The translations under genes and the position numbers were made by a program. This document shows positions 27,096 to 38,249 of a DNA stretch of 64,000 nucleotides, in pieces. This stretch comes from Rotaria sordida. Taxonomy: Eukaryota; Rotifera; Eurotatoria; Philodinida; Philodinidae. The stretch spans positions 124,001-188,000 of the forward strand of contig CAJNOL010000170.1 in NCBI GenBank assembly GCA_905250125.1. Direction: 5' to 3'. How positions within the stretch are numbered: position 1 is the stretch's first letter; each line of letters starts with the position of its first letter. The notes beneath the pieces were generated by a model. That model was not told the origin of the DNA and made no database searches. It saw nothing but the letters and a program-made list of their open reading frames with translations.

Positions 27096-29750
27096 GAAAG
27101 AAAAAGAAGAAGAATTTTGACTAGAAAAGATCAAAACTGAAGCATTATCCTTCGATGTGCCATGTTGTCAAGTCCATATCCTCCTGTTCGATTAATAAGA
27201 TTTGATTGAAACTATCTTAAATTAATTTTATTTTGATGGTAAAGTCAAATTTGAATTGAGTTTGAGCAAAAAAAAATGATGTTCAATAATAGAAAAGATG
27301 TCAGTAGAAAACAGTATACAAAAGAAATCATACCGTTATATTTTTATGAGAAGTTCTACGTCATTTTTCTCTAAAAAAAGTGAGCGACTTTATTCTAGAT
27401 AGATTCTTTATGTGTCTTTATCAGAGTGATCTGCCGAAAGAAGTGTTCTTTTAACATATAATCTTAGTCATAGTGGCGTAACTAGATAGAGGCTAGAAGA
27501 AACTCAGTCTCTCTTCTACAAATGAGTGGATTCCGCTTTAAAAAAAACTTGAGTCCCTTCTAAAAGCATTATCAGAGAGTCTGCGCTCCATTTACAAACA
27601 TAGTCTGATGACAAAGCCTTCTTTTTCACAACTTTTTTCTGGTCATGCCCCTACTCCATCGATTGAAAAAAAAGAAGCATTCTGTAAACGTTTATAGTTA
27701 GATATGATTAATTTTAATTTAACTTGAAAATTAACAGTGAAAAATTCTTTATTATAATACTCGACAAAACTCAATGATTTACATTTAAAGTTGAAGTTGA
27801 AGTTATACAACTGAATTTTTCAATGCATAAAGTTATTTATCTTATCTAAATGTAAGTATGCTATAAAACTTAAAAGAAATTCTTTTTCTTTTGAAATAAA
27901 TCTTATTAAAATAATGGAGCTCTCTTAAATGAAAACAAAATTCAAGAAATTATTGAAATAGTAACAAATGAAAATTAGCAGTAGATATGAAAGGGAAGTT
28001 ACTAGCCGATTTGAGTTTTATCAGAAACGATTTGTCTCAATGACTGAGCCAACTGATGCATGTAGTGAACCACATGTAGCTCGACGAGCTCTATCGAATA
28101 GTATATGTTTCATTCGAGTGACAAAGAAAATTTCAGTCCTGAGGATCTCTGGAGAATTTCAATCAGAAAGTTTATTTGAATTTTTAGATAATGGTGCTAT
28201 ATTTGGTTTTTATTGTTTTTCAGTTCATAAAAATTTAGTTGTTAACAACTATTTTCTATCATCATTGACTTCATTATTTCAATTGCCACATGTTTCTATG
28301 TAGGTTCGTTTTAGGTTGGACATGGTCGTTTAAGATCGAAAATTCTCATTGTTATATCTAGAAATAAAATTGATTTTAGAAATGGTATATATTTTATCTT
28401 GTTAATTTATATGACTAATTTCATACAGTATTTCTATATTTAAAAGGGAATAATCCTTCGTGAAGAATATGTATTGCAATTTGAAAAGCCATTTTTTGTC
28501 TGATTATGATCTTTTTAAATGTATCAAATTTTTTTGAATGATTTTATAAATCGTCCTGCTCTAACAATTTTCGGTATATCACAGCTTCCTACATACTTCA
28601 CTGATTTTCTCTTTAATATTCGATTTAGTTTTACCCTTAATGATTGTCGATTTAACAAAGGAAAAAGTTTTTCATAAGAGTGGGATTCATCAACAATATA
28701 GTTATTATCCAAGTAGGATTCTTCCTTTTTAAAGATAAAAATAGTTTACGAAACTGTTCATATCAACTTTTTAGATATTTACTTAATCATAAAATAATTA
28801 AAGAGTGGCTTCGCAATACGAATTCATTGCTTGAATTCACACTTAATTCATTATTTCATTTTTAACGTTATAAATATGAAAGACGTTTCTAGCCGACTAG
28901 AGGAGTGAGTTTATAGTCATTTTGCAGAGCATGTTCTACTGGATTTTTTCCTCTATAAAGGCAGTTCTACAAGAACATTTATTAAAACGAAAATTTTTAT
29001 TATACAAAACAAATCAGAGCTTGTAGATTACCCTTTATAGCTATTGTATTGAATGGAAGAGATCTGCTAGAACTAATGTGTGCTGTTCTTCGTAATTCAG
29101 AGTCAAAGTGAAAATCAACTCTTTCTATACTAATTTCAATATACTTTGAGGAGGTTAAGGCTTCTCCCTCAGAAATTGATCTCAGGTCAGAAACGTTCAA
29201 ATGGCATGAAATTTTCAGCCCTGTATCATGACGTTTGAGGAAGATATTGACCAAATAAGAATCAAAAAATAGCTCATTTCATCTTCAAAAATTCTGTGAT
29301 CTTTAGTCTGTACATTTAATTTTTGTTTTTGTTTGAAAGAGCCTGTCAGAATGCAGTGTTTATAGGAGCCTTTTTTAAAACTCTTACTTTTTAAGAGAAA
29401 AAAGATCGAAAATTCAATGACTCAAAAGAAACTCTCTAAAAATGACGTTCTAATTATATAAATGTTTGCATATATAATAAAACCAAAGCTTAATCAAACA
29501 AACGGGCTCATAGGTACTGCAGTTTTACATGCTCTTTCAAACAAAGAAAACCTATTGGCTACAATGAAACTCCTTCGAGAATTCTTGGAGACACGATCGA
29601 AAACCTATAAAACGAGAAAAAACGAAAAAGATTTTCAGTTTTTTTTCGAAAACAGTTTAGTTTTCGAATAGAAGATGATGGAAATCTTCAAAAATTTTTG
29701 GAAAAAATGGAGTGTCAAGTAAATTTTTTTGTTATTTATGAGAGATCAGA
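27048..29750. other. Gene-poor intergenic DNA with repeat fragments
   Basis: An AAT trinucleotide run lies at about 27065-27095. Copy 2 of the dispersed repeat covers 27474-27655. A 111-codon frame at 27968-28303 and frames at 28524-28712 and 29000-29254 have no recognisable domain and no splice context, and may be transposon debris. No other gene is supported. Confidence 0.4.
27474..27655 (+). repeat. Dispersed repeat fragment, copy 2
   Basis: This intergenic copy is the counterpart of the talin-intron fragment at 17877-18005. It starts with gtggcgtaactaga and holds the shared blocks aaaagcattatcagagagtc and acaacttttttctggtcatg. It is less AT-rich than its surroundings. Confidence 0.35.
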
Positions 29751-30858
29751 TCACAGGCTATCTTCCCTTGCATTTGTCTTCATTTCAGTCATTCTGATGA
29801 AAAGTGACTTTTTTGAAGAGGACCTTAAGTGTTCAAAATAGTCACCATTGTTATTTATACAAAGTTCCATCCTTTCTAACAGTTTGTCAAAAATTTTTTT
29901 AATTTCTTTTTCTGGAATATTCTTCACTATCTTGGAAGCCTCCTGAGCTAGTGATTCTTCGTTTGCTTGATCAGTCAAATTACTCTTGATGTAATCATTT
30001 AACCAAAAGTCACATGGTGCAAGATCTGGTGAACATGGTAGATGTGGCATTGTCTCAATACCTTCTTCTGTTAAATAATTAATAACATTCACATGAGTAT
30101 GAGGGCGACCATTGTCATGAAGTAATTTGATACATTTTGTGCGTGATGATTTTTCTTGTTTTCGTATTTCATTGATAACAGATTTGAGACAATTTTCAAT
30201 ATAATAGTTGTGATCGATAGTCTTGCCTGTATCTATTTTATGTATAAGAACAGAACCACTTGATTTAAAGAATAAACAAAACAATGTTCTGGTTTCCAAT
30301 TTATTTCGATGAACAATGGTCCATGACGATGCATTTCTACTAATCCAGGTAATATTGCTTGACTTTCGACTAATCTATCTGTGATAAATCCATATCTCAT
30401 TACCAGTAATAATATCACATAATTGTCATGTTCCATTTCGAAATTTTGACGACAAATTCTAAGTCATTCTTGCTTCTGTTCGTCATTGAGTTGATAGGCA
30501 ACCTAACGTGATGTAACTATTCTCATCTTTAGACAATCATGAATAATTCGTTCTATTGTATCATAAGAGAGAGAAGTCTCAGCTATGATATTATCATAAT
30601 TTGAATGTAGATCATCTTCGATAATTTATCAAACGCGTTCAATATTCTCATTTGTAAGTACCGAAATCAGACGACTAGATCGAGAGTCATCTTTGACATC
30701 TTCACTGCCTTCACGACAACGTTTTACCCATCTTTGACTGTTGGATATGATGGAGCGTCAAGTTCCAATGCTTCTGTAAGTTTTTCGCAGATTATTTTTG
30801 CATCTATTCCCAAAACAGCGCGAATTTTAATCTAGTATCGATTAAATTCATTATCCAT
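29751..30858 (-). pseudogene. Decayed mariner-family transposase
   Basis: Pieces of a mariner transposase can be read in order on the minus strand, broken by stops and frameshifts. A start MDNEFNRY lies at 30858, then the helix-turn-helix region (AVLGIDAKIICEKLTEAL), then VKRCREGSEDVKDDSRSSR. The first catalytic block is DIITGNEIWIYHR. The best-preserved part (29751-30299, 182 codons) has LLHDNGRPHT and LPCSPDLAPCDFW. The spacing between the last two catalytic aspartates is 34 residues, the mariner D34D signature. The first catalytic Asp (normally TGDE) reads Asn here, and several in-frame stops occur, so the copy is inactive. Terminal inverted repeats were not identified with confidence. Confidence 0.85.
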
Positions 30859-33540
30859 TTTAAACAACTTTCTTAACAATCGAAATGAGATTTTGTCACG
30901 TCTTTAGGTCGGATTCAATATAGAATAGAAAACACGATTCGCAAGAGCTGATTTATTTCACACGAGAAAAATCACTGATCGGACAACGGGTGGTCTCTCA
31001 ATCTATATATACACTGTCCAAATGCTTCATGTATTGCGATATAAGTAATAGTATTGTTATTTAATAATAGAAATATTTACTACGTAATAGAAATAGGAAA
31101 GGTTAAGGTCAATATCAAAAGTTTATTGATTGAAGAGAATAGAAACGAAGGTAGAGTAGTGAGATGAGAAGAAACGAGAGAAACGAACAATTCTCACACA
31201 TCAAAGGAATGAAACAACACGTATATATATATGTATGATTAGTTGGTATGAAGCCAAGAACAGAACGAAAAGAAGAAAATAGAAGACCAACCAGAAAATT
31301 ACAACAGTTAGTGTCACTATACCACAAAATATCACATTCCACAACATGACGTCAGTAAATATGACATGGGAGAGAGAGATGGAAAACCGTGAAAAGTTCT
31401 AGAATACATCCGAACACTGGATAAGAGATAGTAACATGATCGTATAGTTACTATATCACAGATTTCATCTAAAAGAATGTTAAAATTAAATCCAATATTG
31501 AGTCGTTATATATATATATATATTATTATAGACGAGGCATTCTACTATGTATTCAAGCAATAAGACTTTCGATATTAATTATTTTATAAAATTTTATACA
31601 CTGTGATCAGAAAATTTGGTTAACCCTAAGTGAATGACGAGAAAACAATATTGCCGAAGATAACTACAAACAAGTAATAGATAAAAGTGAACGACAACCA
31701 AGAGTGATAGTATTCATATATAATTATTATTTAAATTTTCATTTATTATAGCTTCAAAGCAAGATAAATATGATAATAATATACTTATCAACATCATTTT
31801 GTCATGTATATTTATACATATCAATAAAATAGAGCTAACTAAGAAGACTTGAATATAATAATGATTCTCATTTCAATTTTGATATAATGTTTTGAATATT
31901 TAATTGCTTAATTTTCAAATAAATAGATTTGACTTTCAGTAATTTTGCATTAGTAGGTTCCTTTATGCCATTGTATGTTATATTTTAGTGGAAATCTATT
32001 TGAATTAATATTCGATTATAGAAAAGATTGTTTTACATGGAAATCTAATACAAGAATATTTGAAATAGATATTTGTTTGCTGTGAATAGACAAAAATAGT
32101 TTTTATTAAAATTATAAACGTTAAAGTTTAGATGTTGTTAACATGAAATTAAAAACTCTAGGTTTGTCAACTTTTATAGAAGATGGGATCGTGCAAAACA
32201 AAATGGCATACTGGTGCCGATAATAAGGTCACGACCTATGTGCATTTTCTATCGGCTCATTAATGTGAAAGCATTCGGCCACTATGCTGGCTAGACGTTC
32301 TGACCTGATGGCCGATAGTAACTGCCGATTCACTCTGTCTTCTATTTATCCATTCTTCTATTTTTACTTCTTACTTCTTTCTCCTCCTTGTTCTCTCTTT
32401 CTCTCGTATATAAGTTCATGTTCTATGCGAAGCGGAGAAAACTGGAGTGATGAAGTAGTATAGTAAACATCGCACATTGAGGATAGCGGTAACGCTATTC
32501 CTCCAGTTTCTCAAGATTGATCGACAATAAAATAGATACTGCAATAGTAACGAAACAATCTATCCCTCATTTTCGTTATAATACTATCATTTGGTTACTC
32601 TTAATTGTGATCAGAGCTCAATGTGTGTGTATGTGGATAGGTATGAGTCTTCTCTTCACTAATCCATAGCCACACTCCGTTTGAGTATGTTGAAAGAATA
32701 AAGATAAATGTCAAAAGACTTGATAGAAAATGTTCAGTAATCTAAGAAGTTGTTTCAATTATTTATTTTCCCTTTGATATTCTCGTAAATCTTCAATGTT
32801 GATTTCATTTCTTTTCGATGCAAATAAAAATTGTGTGTTTTTTTAGCAATAAGATATCAGTTAGCAATAACATCAAATAGCTACTAGAACTTCTTTTTTT
32901 ATTTCAAGAAAACGGAAAAAAGAATTCAAATAATTGATATTATTTATCAAGGTGAAAGTATTCTATTCAAGTGTGTATTTAAAACTTAGGTTGACAGCAT
33001 AATTTATTTTCTTTAATGGCTGCAATATCATTTTGTTTTTATCTTATAATGTTAATTTTACAAATAGAAAAAAAAACCATATATGATTGCGATTTTATCA
33101 AATGCTAATTTCTTTAAAATCTTTCTTTTCTGATTTATTTATATGCAGTAAACTTGGCGTCAGTAACACAATGAAGGACAAAGTCTTCTATTATAAAAAA
33201 AAAACACTTGAAATCTTTTTTTATTAATATATCACATATTGTGTATATGCTGTTACACAACCATTTCATCCATATGATACAACTAATCTTGACTAATGAT
33301 TGGCGTAGGGTTTTTTTTCTTTCGTTCTTCCTTTCTTTCTATTTATTCTACGTCAGCAAACGAAGCAACTGCCTTTGCACTATGTGTAACCCTGCACGTG
33401 TCTTCTCGTGTATCTGCCCGACGCACTATTTATTATTATTCAGTTGAATGTGTAGTCTCTTTTTTTCTCATTCGTTCCTTTTTTTATCATAGAGAGAGAG
33501 AGGGAGAGAAAGAGAAAGAAAAAGAGAGAGAAAAAGAGAT
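30859..33540. other. Intergenic DNA between mariner relic and Grg1-like gene
   Basis: No coding exon is supported. The part at about 32165-32625 has LTR-like features and is listed separately. A purine-rich GA tract lies at about 33490-33545, directly before a TATA-like sequence of the next gene. Confidence 0.4.
32165..32625 (+). mobile_element. Possible solo LTR
   Basis: This block is less AT-rich than its surroundings and has the order expected of an LTR. It opens with TG (tgtcaactttt), has a TATA-like gtatataag at about 32407, an AATAAA at about 32528, and closes near ttaattgtgatca. No matching second LTR, coding region or target duplication was found in the window, so this is tentative. 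Confidence 0.25.
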
Positions 33541-33545
33541 CAGAG
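33487..33545 (+). repeat. GA-rich purine tract
   Basis: A run of gagaga/aaagag repeats stands immediately upstream of the TATA-like element of the Grg1-like gene. Such tracts are often nucleosome-poor or bound by GAGA-type factors in animals; that role is inference here. Confidence 0.5.
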
Positions 33546-33549
33546 AGTG

Positions 33550-33559
33550 ATATATATAG
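33550..33559 (+). promoter_or_regulatory. TATA-like element before the Grg1-like gene
   Basis: The sequence atatatatag lies about 90-100 bases upstream of the start codon at 33650, after a GA-rich tract. Position and composition suit a core promoter. Confidence 0.35.
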
Positions 33560-33649
33560 ACGAGCAACAATACTATGTCCTTCATTTTACATACTAAAGC
33601 AACTCTCGTCATTCTCTTTTCTTACAAACGCTAAACAAAAATAACAATC

Positions 33650-34268
33650 ATGGAAAACATTAAACAAGCTGGTCAAGCTGCTGTAGAAAAAGTGAAAGGT
33701 AAGAAAAAATATATTTCTATATTTATCAATAAATATATAAATAATTTTGTTTTTAGAAGTATCAAGCGGTGCTTCATATGAAGCAAATAAAGAAGCAGCT
33801 AAAAATGATAATTTATCAGCAAGTAGTCGAATTAGTCATGGTGTTAATGCCGTAGGAGATAAAAGTATTTGTATATTTATTTAAAATAAAATAAACTAAT
33901 ATAAAATTTAATTTAGTCGACGAAAAGTCTCATGAAGCAAAGAAAGAAGGACATAAAGAAATTGCCGAAGAAAAAGGTGTCATTGGTCAAATTGGTGATA
34001 CCATCTCGAATGCTTATCATTATGTTGCTGAAAAAGTTTCTGGTTTGTTATTATTTTTATTTCTATACAATGACTAAAAATGCATTTTTTTTTGTTTTTT
34101 ATTGTAGAAGTAACTAGTGGAGCATCGTATGAAGCTAATAAGGAAAAAGTAAAAGATTCGGATAATACAATCGGTGAACGTGTTGGAGCTGGTTTTTCAG
34201 CTGTTGGCGACAAAATTGAAGAAAAGGGTCATAAAGCTAAAGCTGAAGCACACAAAGAATCTTTGTAA
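33650..34268 (+). CDS. Grg1/CCG-1-like small hydrophilic stress protein with internal duplication
   Basis: Four exons (33650-33698, 33757-33864, 33917-34042, 34108-34268) give 147 aa. The protein is hydrophilic, rich in Ala, Lys and Glu, with no Trp and no Cys. It contains two copies of one module: KEVSSGASYEANKEAAKND with AVGDKIDEKSHEAKKEGHKE, and SEVTSGASYEANKEKVKDSD with AVGDKIEEKGHKAKAEAHKE. The pattern matches the fungal glucose-repressible Grg1/CCG-1 family (SxxASKEANKEVAKDS...GDKxDEKKHDxKAEVHK), small LEA-like proteins induced by starvation and stress. The N-terminus MENIKQAGQAAVEKVK is amphipathic. Both copies have a phase-1 intron before the EV(S/T)SGASYEANKE block; only the first copy has a second intron in GDK|IDEK. 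Function in rotifers is inferred, perhaps desiccation or membrane protection. Assignment to Grg1 is from memory of the family; a group-3 LEA protein is the main alternative. Confidence 0.8.
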
Positions 34269-34384
34269 ATAATATATCCTTGAACTTATAATATCTATAT
34301 CTCAGATATATATACACACACATGTAATTCTGTTTGTTCTTGCAACTTTTGTTTTCTTAATATTCCAGCGTATTTATTCATATA

Positions 34385-34390
34385 AATAAA
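34385..34390 (+). terminator. Poly(A) signal candidate, Grg1-like gene
   Basis: AATAAA, overlapping further AATAAA copies, lies about 120 bases after the stop codon. Confidence 0.45.
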
Positions 34391-34399
34391 TAAAATCTA

Positions 34400-35942
34400 A
34401 CCTAAAAAGAAAACAGAACAAATAAAATATTTTTTTTTAATGCATACATTCTTGAATATGAAGTAAAGAGTATGAAGATTGAAATCACGTGGATTATGTC
34501 GTAATGAGACATGTGATCAACTTTAACAGAAGAACGAAATAAAACTTTTTACTTATTCACATCTATGCAGAGAGCAAAAAATAGAAATTAAACAATATAA
34601 AATTAGCATTCCAAAGAAAAAGAAAAAGATATTTTTACATCAATATTTTTTTAGAAATAATGTAAAATTATTTTTTTATGTTAGCGATGTAGGTCAAACA
34701 AGTAAATTACTTGGATGAGTCAGATTTGTTTGATAAAAAGTACAAAAGACAACGTATTTTATTGAGTACAAGGATGATGTAAACTTATATGTGTAATATA
34801 TGAATCATATTGTTATCGTATCGAGTAAAATCAAGGTTGACGACAAAGCTAAAAATTCTATATGTTTATTCATCAGTCACGCGGTTCGTCGAACGTTCTT
34901 TTTTTTTCTTCTGCTTACCATAGTAGTACGACAGGATCTATTATTGTAAAAATGACCTTGAAGGTTTTTTATGAATGGTCAATGTAAAGAAGATTAATTT
35001 GATAGTTTGCCTTAATATAATGACATTGCACGTTAAAGAATTGAATTATTACTCAATAGAGTCATATGTAACAGATGAATTATAAGTAATATTTATCTGT
35101 CCTTGAGATCTCAAGGCATTTTTAACATTTTTATGATGATATTTTTTTTTCATTCAAAATTGATTATTAAATTCTTTAATCAATAATCAGTTTTTTTTCA
35201 TTTTTAAAACTGAATATAATTTTCACGAATTATTGTGTACCATTTTCATGATTTTTATATGCATCTACGATGAAGTCTTGTTCAAATAAGTTTCTCAGAC
35301 AATTGGAATAAAATTTATTTGAAATTATAAATTAAGAATATATCATTATAGTTATTATACATATAGATTTATTTAAAGAACAGTATGGAAACAATTGAAA
35401 ACTATTAAAAATAATTCTATTTATGAATTTATAAACAGAATATATTATCAAAATATATTTTCAAAGTAAATATTTAATGAAAAAGATAAACTGAAAACAA
35501 TGAAAAAACAAAAACGAAAGTTTATCAGACGTCAATGAAAAACAAATAGACGATAACATTATTTATAATTAATTTTATCAAATTGCACAGATGGATATGA
35601 TCCAAAAAAGAATCATGAAAATTTAAATCAAATCAATATAAATTTCAGGACGAATCTGCAGAATATATTAAATATTCAGATCTTATTCATAGTGTTATTG
35701 ATATTGCGGAAAAAAACTATTATTAATCTGACAAAAGATGTTTAATTCATGTCTTCGAATCATTTATATGAAAAAAATTCTAGAAAGCCTTTATTACTTT
35801 AAGTTGATAAATTTTTTTTTTACTAAATTTATTTTATTAGAACTAATATTTCACAAGCACATGCAATTAAAAAGAATGAGAGTGCTGGACGGTTGTTAAT
35901 TGTAAGTATAAAAGCAAAGCAATTATCTGAATAGAGTAATGA
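34400..35942. other. Intergenic, nothing recognised
   Basis: This is AT-rich DNA without open frames of note, lying between the 3' ends of two convergent genes (the Grg1-like gene and the LRR gene). Confidence 0.5.
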
Positions 35943-37290
35943 TTATACTCGATGCCAATAAAGCATACGTCCTACAGTACCATATGGTTGAATTTCAACT
36001 GGTAAAAGTTCTTCGATATCTTCTTGTTCTTGTTCTTTTTTTTTGATTTCAATTGACTTTTCTGATTGTTTTATTTGATTAACACGAAAAGGTTTTGTTT
36101 CTTCTTTAATACTACTTTTTGGAGATTCATTTAAATTAGATTTTTTCTTTTTCTTTTTTAATTTTATTGGTGAAATTTTTTTATTTATCGTACTATTTGT
36201 ACTTGTTGAATCATCATTAACTGATAAATGATAAGATAATGGTTGTTGACTTGAAATAGAATTTTGTCTTGATTTTAAACTAAGACATTCATTTATTAAT
36301 CTACGAGTTGAATCAAGAATAGATGGATTTTTATCAAGATAAATTTCTTCGAGTTTTACTGGATATTTTGTAAATAGAGAAAGTAATAATTGTCCAGCAA
36401 ATTCTGTTAAATTACAACATTCTAAATCTAGATAAGTTAATGTTCGACTAATGAAAATAAAAATAAAAATAATATAAACTTAAATTTTCAAAAACTACCT
36501 TGATGCAATAAGCATGGTAAGCATTGCTAGAATTGTATTATCAAATATATTATAATCAAATGCTAATCGACGAATTCGAGAACTAAAAGCAATTGAAAAA
36601 AAAAGTTCTGCCCAACCAGCATTTGTAATCAATCGATTAGCACTTAAAATTAATTCTTCTAAACCTAAATAAGGAATAGAGTAATAACATTCTCTTTTTT
36701 TTGTCTTTATTTAAAATTTGAAAAAAAAACCTGTTTTATTTTCATCAGGAATAATTAATGAACATATATTAGCGATCGATTTATTTGTTAATTTATTATC
36801 TCCAACATCTAATAAAGTTAATTTTGAACAATTTTCATGTAAAATTGAATAAAGTTTAGAAAACATATCATCGTCTATATCATTACCATGAACTCTATTA
36901 AGACAACGTATTTTTTTTATCTAGAAAAATTTCTTTTAATATTACCGTAAATTAATAAGATTTGAACAATTTGATAGCATTTGAACAAATTTTTTAAAAC
37001 GTGTTTTTTCATTGATCATTTGAATATTAAAAATAAGTGAAACCATTGATTCACCATTCTTTGATAAACTTTTCATTAATTCATCAAAGTCACTACATAA
37101 ATAAAGTATAATATAACAAAACAAATAAGTATTCGAAAAACAAAAAAAAGAAAAAAAAATATCTTTATTACGAATCTGTGATTGTACATCGACGAAATTC
37201 TAATGATTTACAAGTATTAGAATCAATTAATTTACAGATATTTATTATATGTTCATGTTTAATATTTTCTTCAATAAAAATCGTTTGCAT
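35943..37290 (-). CDS. Leucine-rich-repeat protein (ribonuclease-inhibitor-like repeats)
   Basis: Five exons (37290-37172, 37092-36946, 36894-36731, 36664-36499, 36447-35943) join in phase to 366 aa. Residues up to about 250 hold several LRRs: CKSLEFRRCTITDS, CSNLINLRVHGNDIDD, CSKLTLLDVGDNKLTNKSI, LEELILSANRLITNAG, IRRLAFDYNIFD and LTYLDLECCNLTEFAGQLL. The long spacing of about 28 residues between helix and strand resembles RNase-inhibitor/NLR-type repeats. There is no signal peptide or membrane helix, so it is probably cytosolic or nuclear. The C-terminal 110 residues are charged and disordered, with a Lys run (LKKKKKKS) that could be a nuclear signal. No NACHT or other effector domain is seen. 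The precise family is not recognised; such proteins are usually scaffolds. Confidence 0.78.
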
Positions 37291-37619
37291 GTTTATTAGA
37301 ATATGATATAATCAGTTGAATTTCTGTCAATCGAATTGTTTTGTTTTATTATGAGCAAAGAAAAAATTTTTGACAGACAAATGCAACTGGCGCTGTTAAA
37401 TTTTAACGATTGGTCAAGTATATGACTCATTCTTCTTATTATTTTTTTCTCTTTGTATATAATATCATTGAACTTCATTTCTTTCAAAGAAAAAAATCAT
37501 GGTTACAATGAACAATTTTATTAACAAATGAAAGTAAAGACAGTAAATTTTGTTACCATTGTCAATATACATACAAAAATTTCAATTAATAAATTTGATT
37601 ATTTTTTTTTTCTAAGGTC
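37291..37619. other. Short divergent intergenic region
   Basis: This lies upstream of the minus-strand LRR gene. A short frame starts at 37499 (MVTMNNFINK) on the plus strand but closes at once. Nothing else is seen. Confidence 0.35.
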
Positions 37620-38132
37620 CACTGTTGTACACATATTAAAGTAACAATGAATGCAATAAAAAGCAATCATGATCTATTAAAATGTGCACAAAATATAATC
37701 ATTATATCTGGTGATGATAAAAGTTCAAATGTTCATGAAGAAAAAATGTAGCGGTTGGAAATTTCCTTCTACAATATTATACAAATAGGAAAATTTGTTG
37801 CTGATATTTATGCTGACATGAATTCTAAGAAATAATTTTCTTTATTCTTGAAAAGTTCACAAGCTTTTCAAGCTCATAAAATTATTATAAAAATTGCAAC
37901 TATTATAGCTTATCCTGAATATCTCAAAGAAAATAATAATATAAGTAAAAATAATTAAAAATAAAGTTGAATTTTGATTAATATTTTCTTAAAGATTGGT
38001 GATCAATCAATTTATTATTACGAATTAAAAATTGATGATAGTTAATATGAAATATTAACTAGTCAACAGCTAAGAACAACATTTGTATTAGAAATAGTTG
38101 AAACGCTTGATGGTTTATCAAAAGCCAAGTAA
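37620..38132 (+). pseudogene. Decayed coding remnants, helical protein of unknown family
   Basis: Three pieces of plausible exon sequence follow T-rich acceptors on the plus strand: NAIKSNHDLLKCAQNIIIIS and YNIIQIGKFVADIYADMNSK; SQAFQAHKIIIKIATIIA; and TSQQLRTTFVLEIVETLDGL. Stops and frame changes separate them. Composition suggests a helical-bundle protein, faintly like talin/vinculin rods, but no family can be named. The last piece ends about 120 bases before DJ-1, on the same strand. Confidence 0.25.
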
Positions 38133-38237
38133 CTTCGAGAAGATATACTTTTTTAAAAAATAAATAAATATTGCTTTGTTTTTTAATTATACATACTCAA
38201 GCATTTATAATTTTTAAGAAAAATTTAACAATATAAT

Positions 38238-38249
38238 TTATTTTTCTAG
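38238..38249 (+). promoter_or_regulatory. Splice acceptor abutting the DJ-1 start codon (possible SL trans-splice site)
   Basis: The sequence tttatttttctag is followed directly by ATG. An acceptor with no room for a coding upstream exon fits trans-splicing of a spliced leader, known in bdelloid rotifers, or a simple 5' UTR intron. Confidence 0.45.

Noticed and set aside
27968..28303. 111-codon plus-strand frame
   Set aside because: No domain, no splice partner and location in a repeat-bearing desert; it may be transposon debris but cannot be supported as a gene.
29690..31030. Terminal inverted repeats of the mariner relic
   Set aside because: Candidate tips near 29715 and 31010 did not match each other, so element borders are left undefined.
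33208..33550. Overlapping 79- and 84-codon frames upstream of the Grg1-like gene
   Set aside because: They end in translated GA-tract text and show no conserved features; this is promoter-region sequence.
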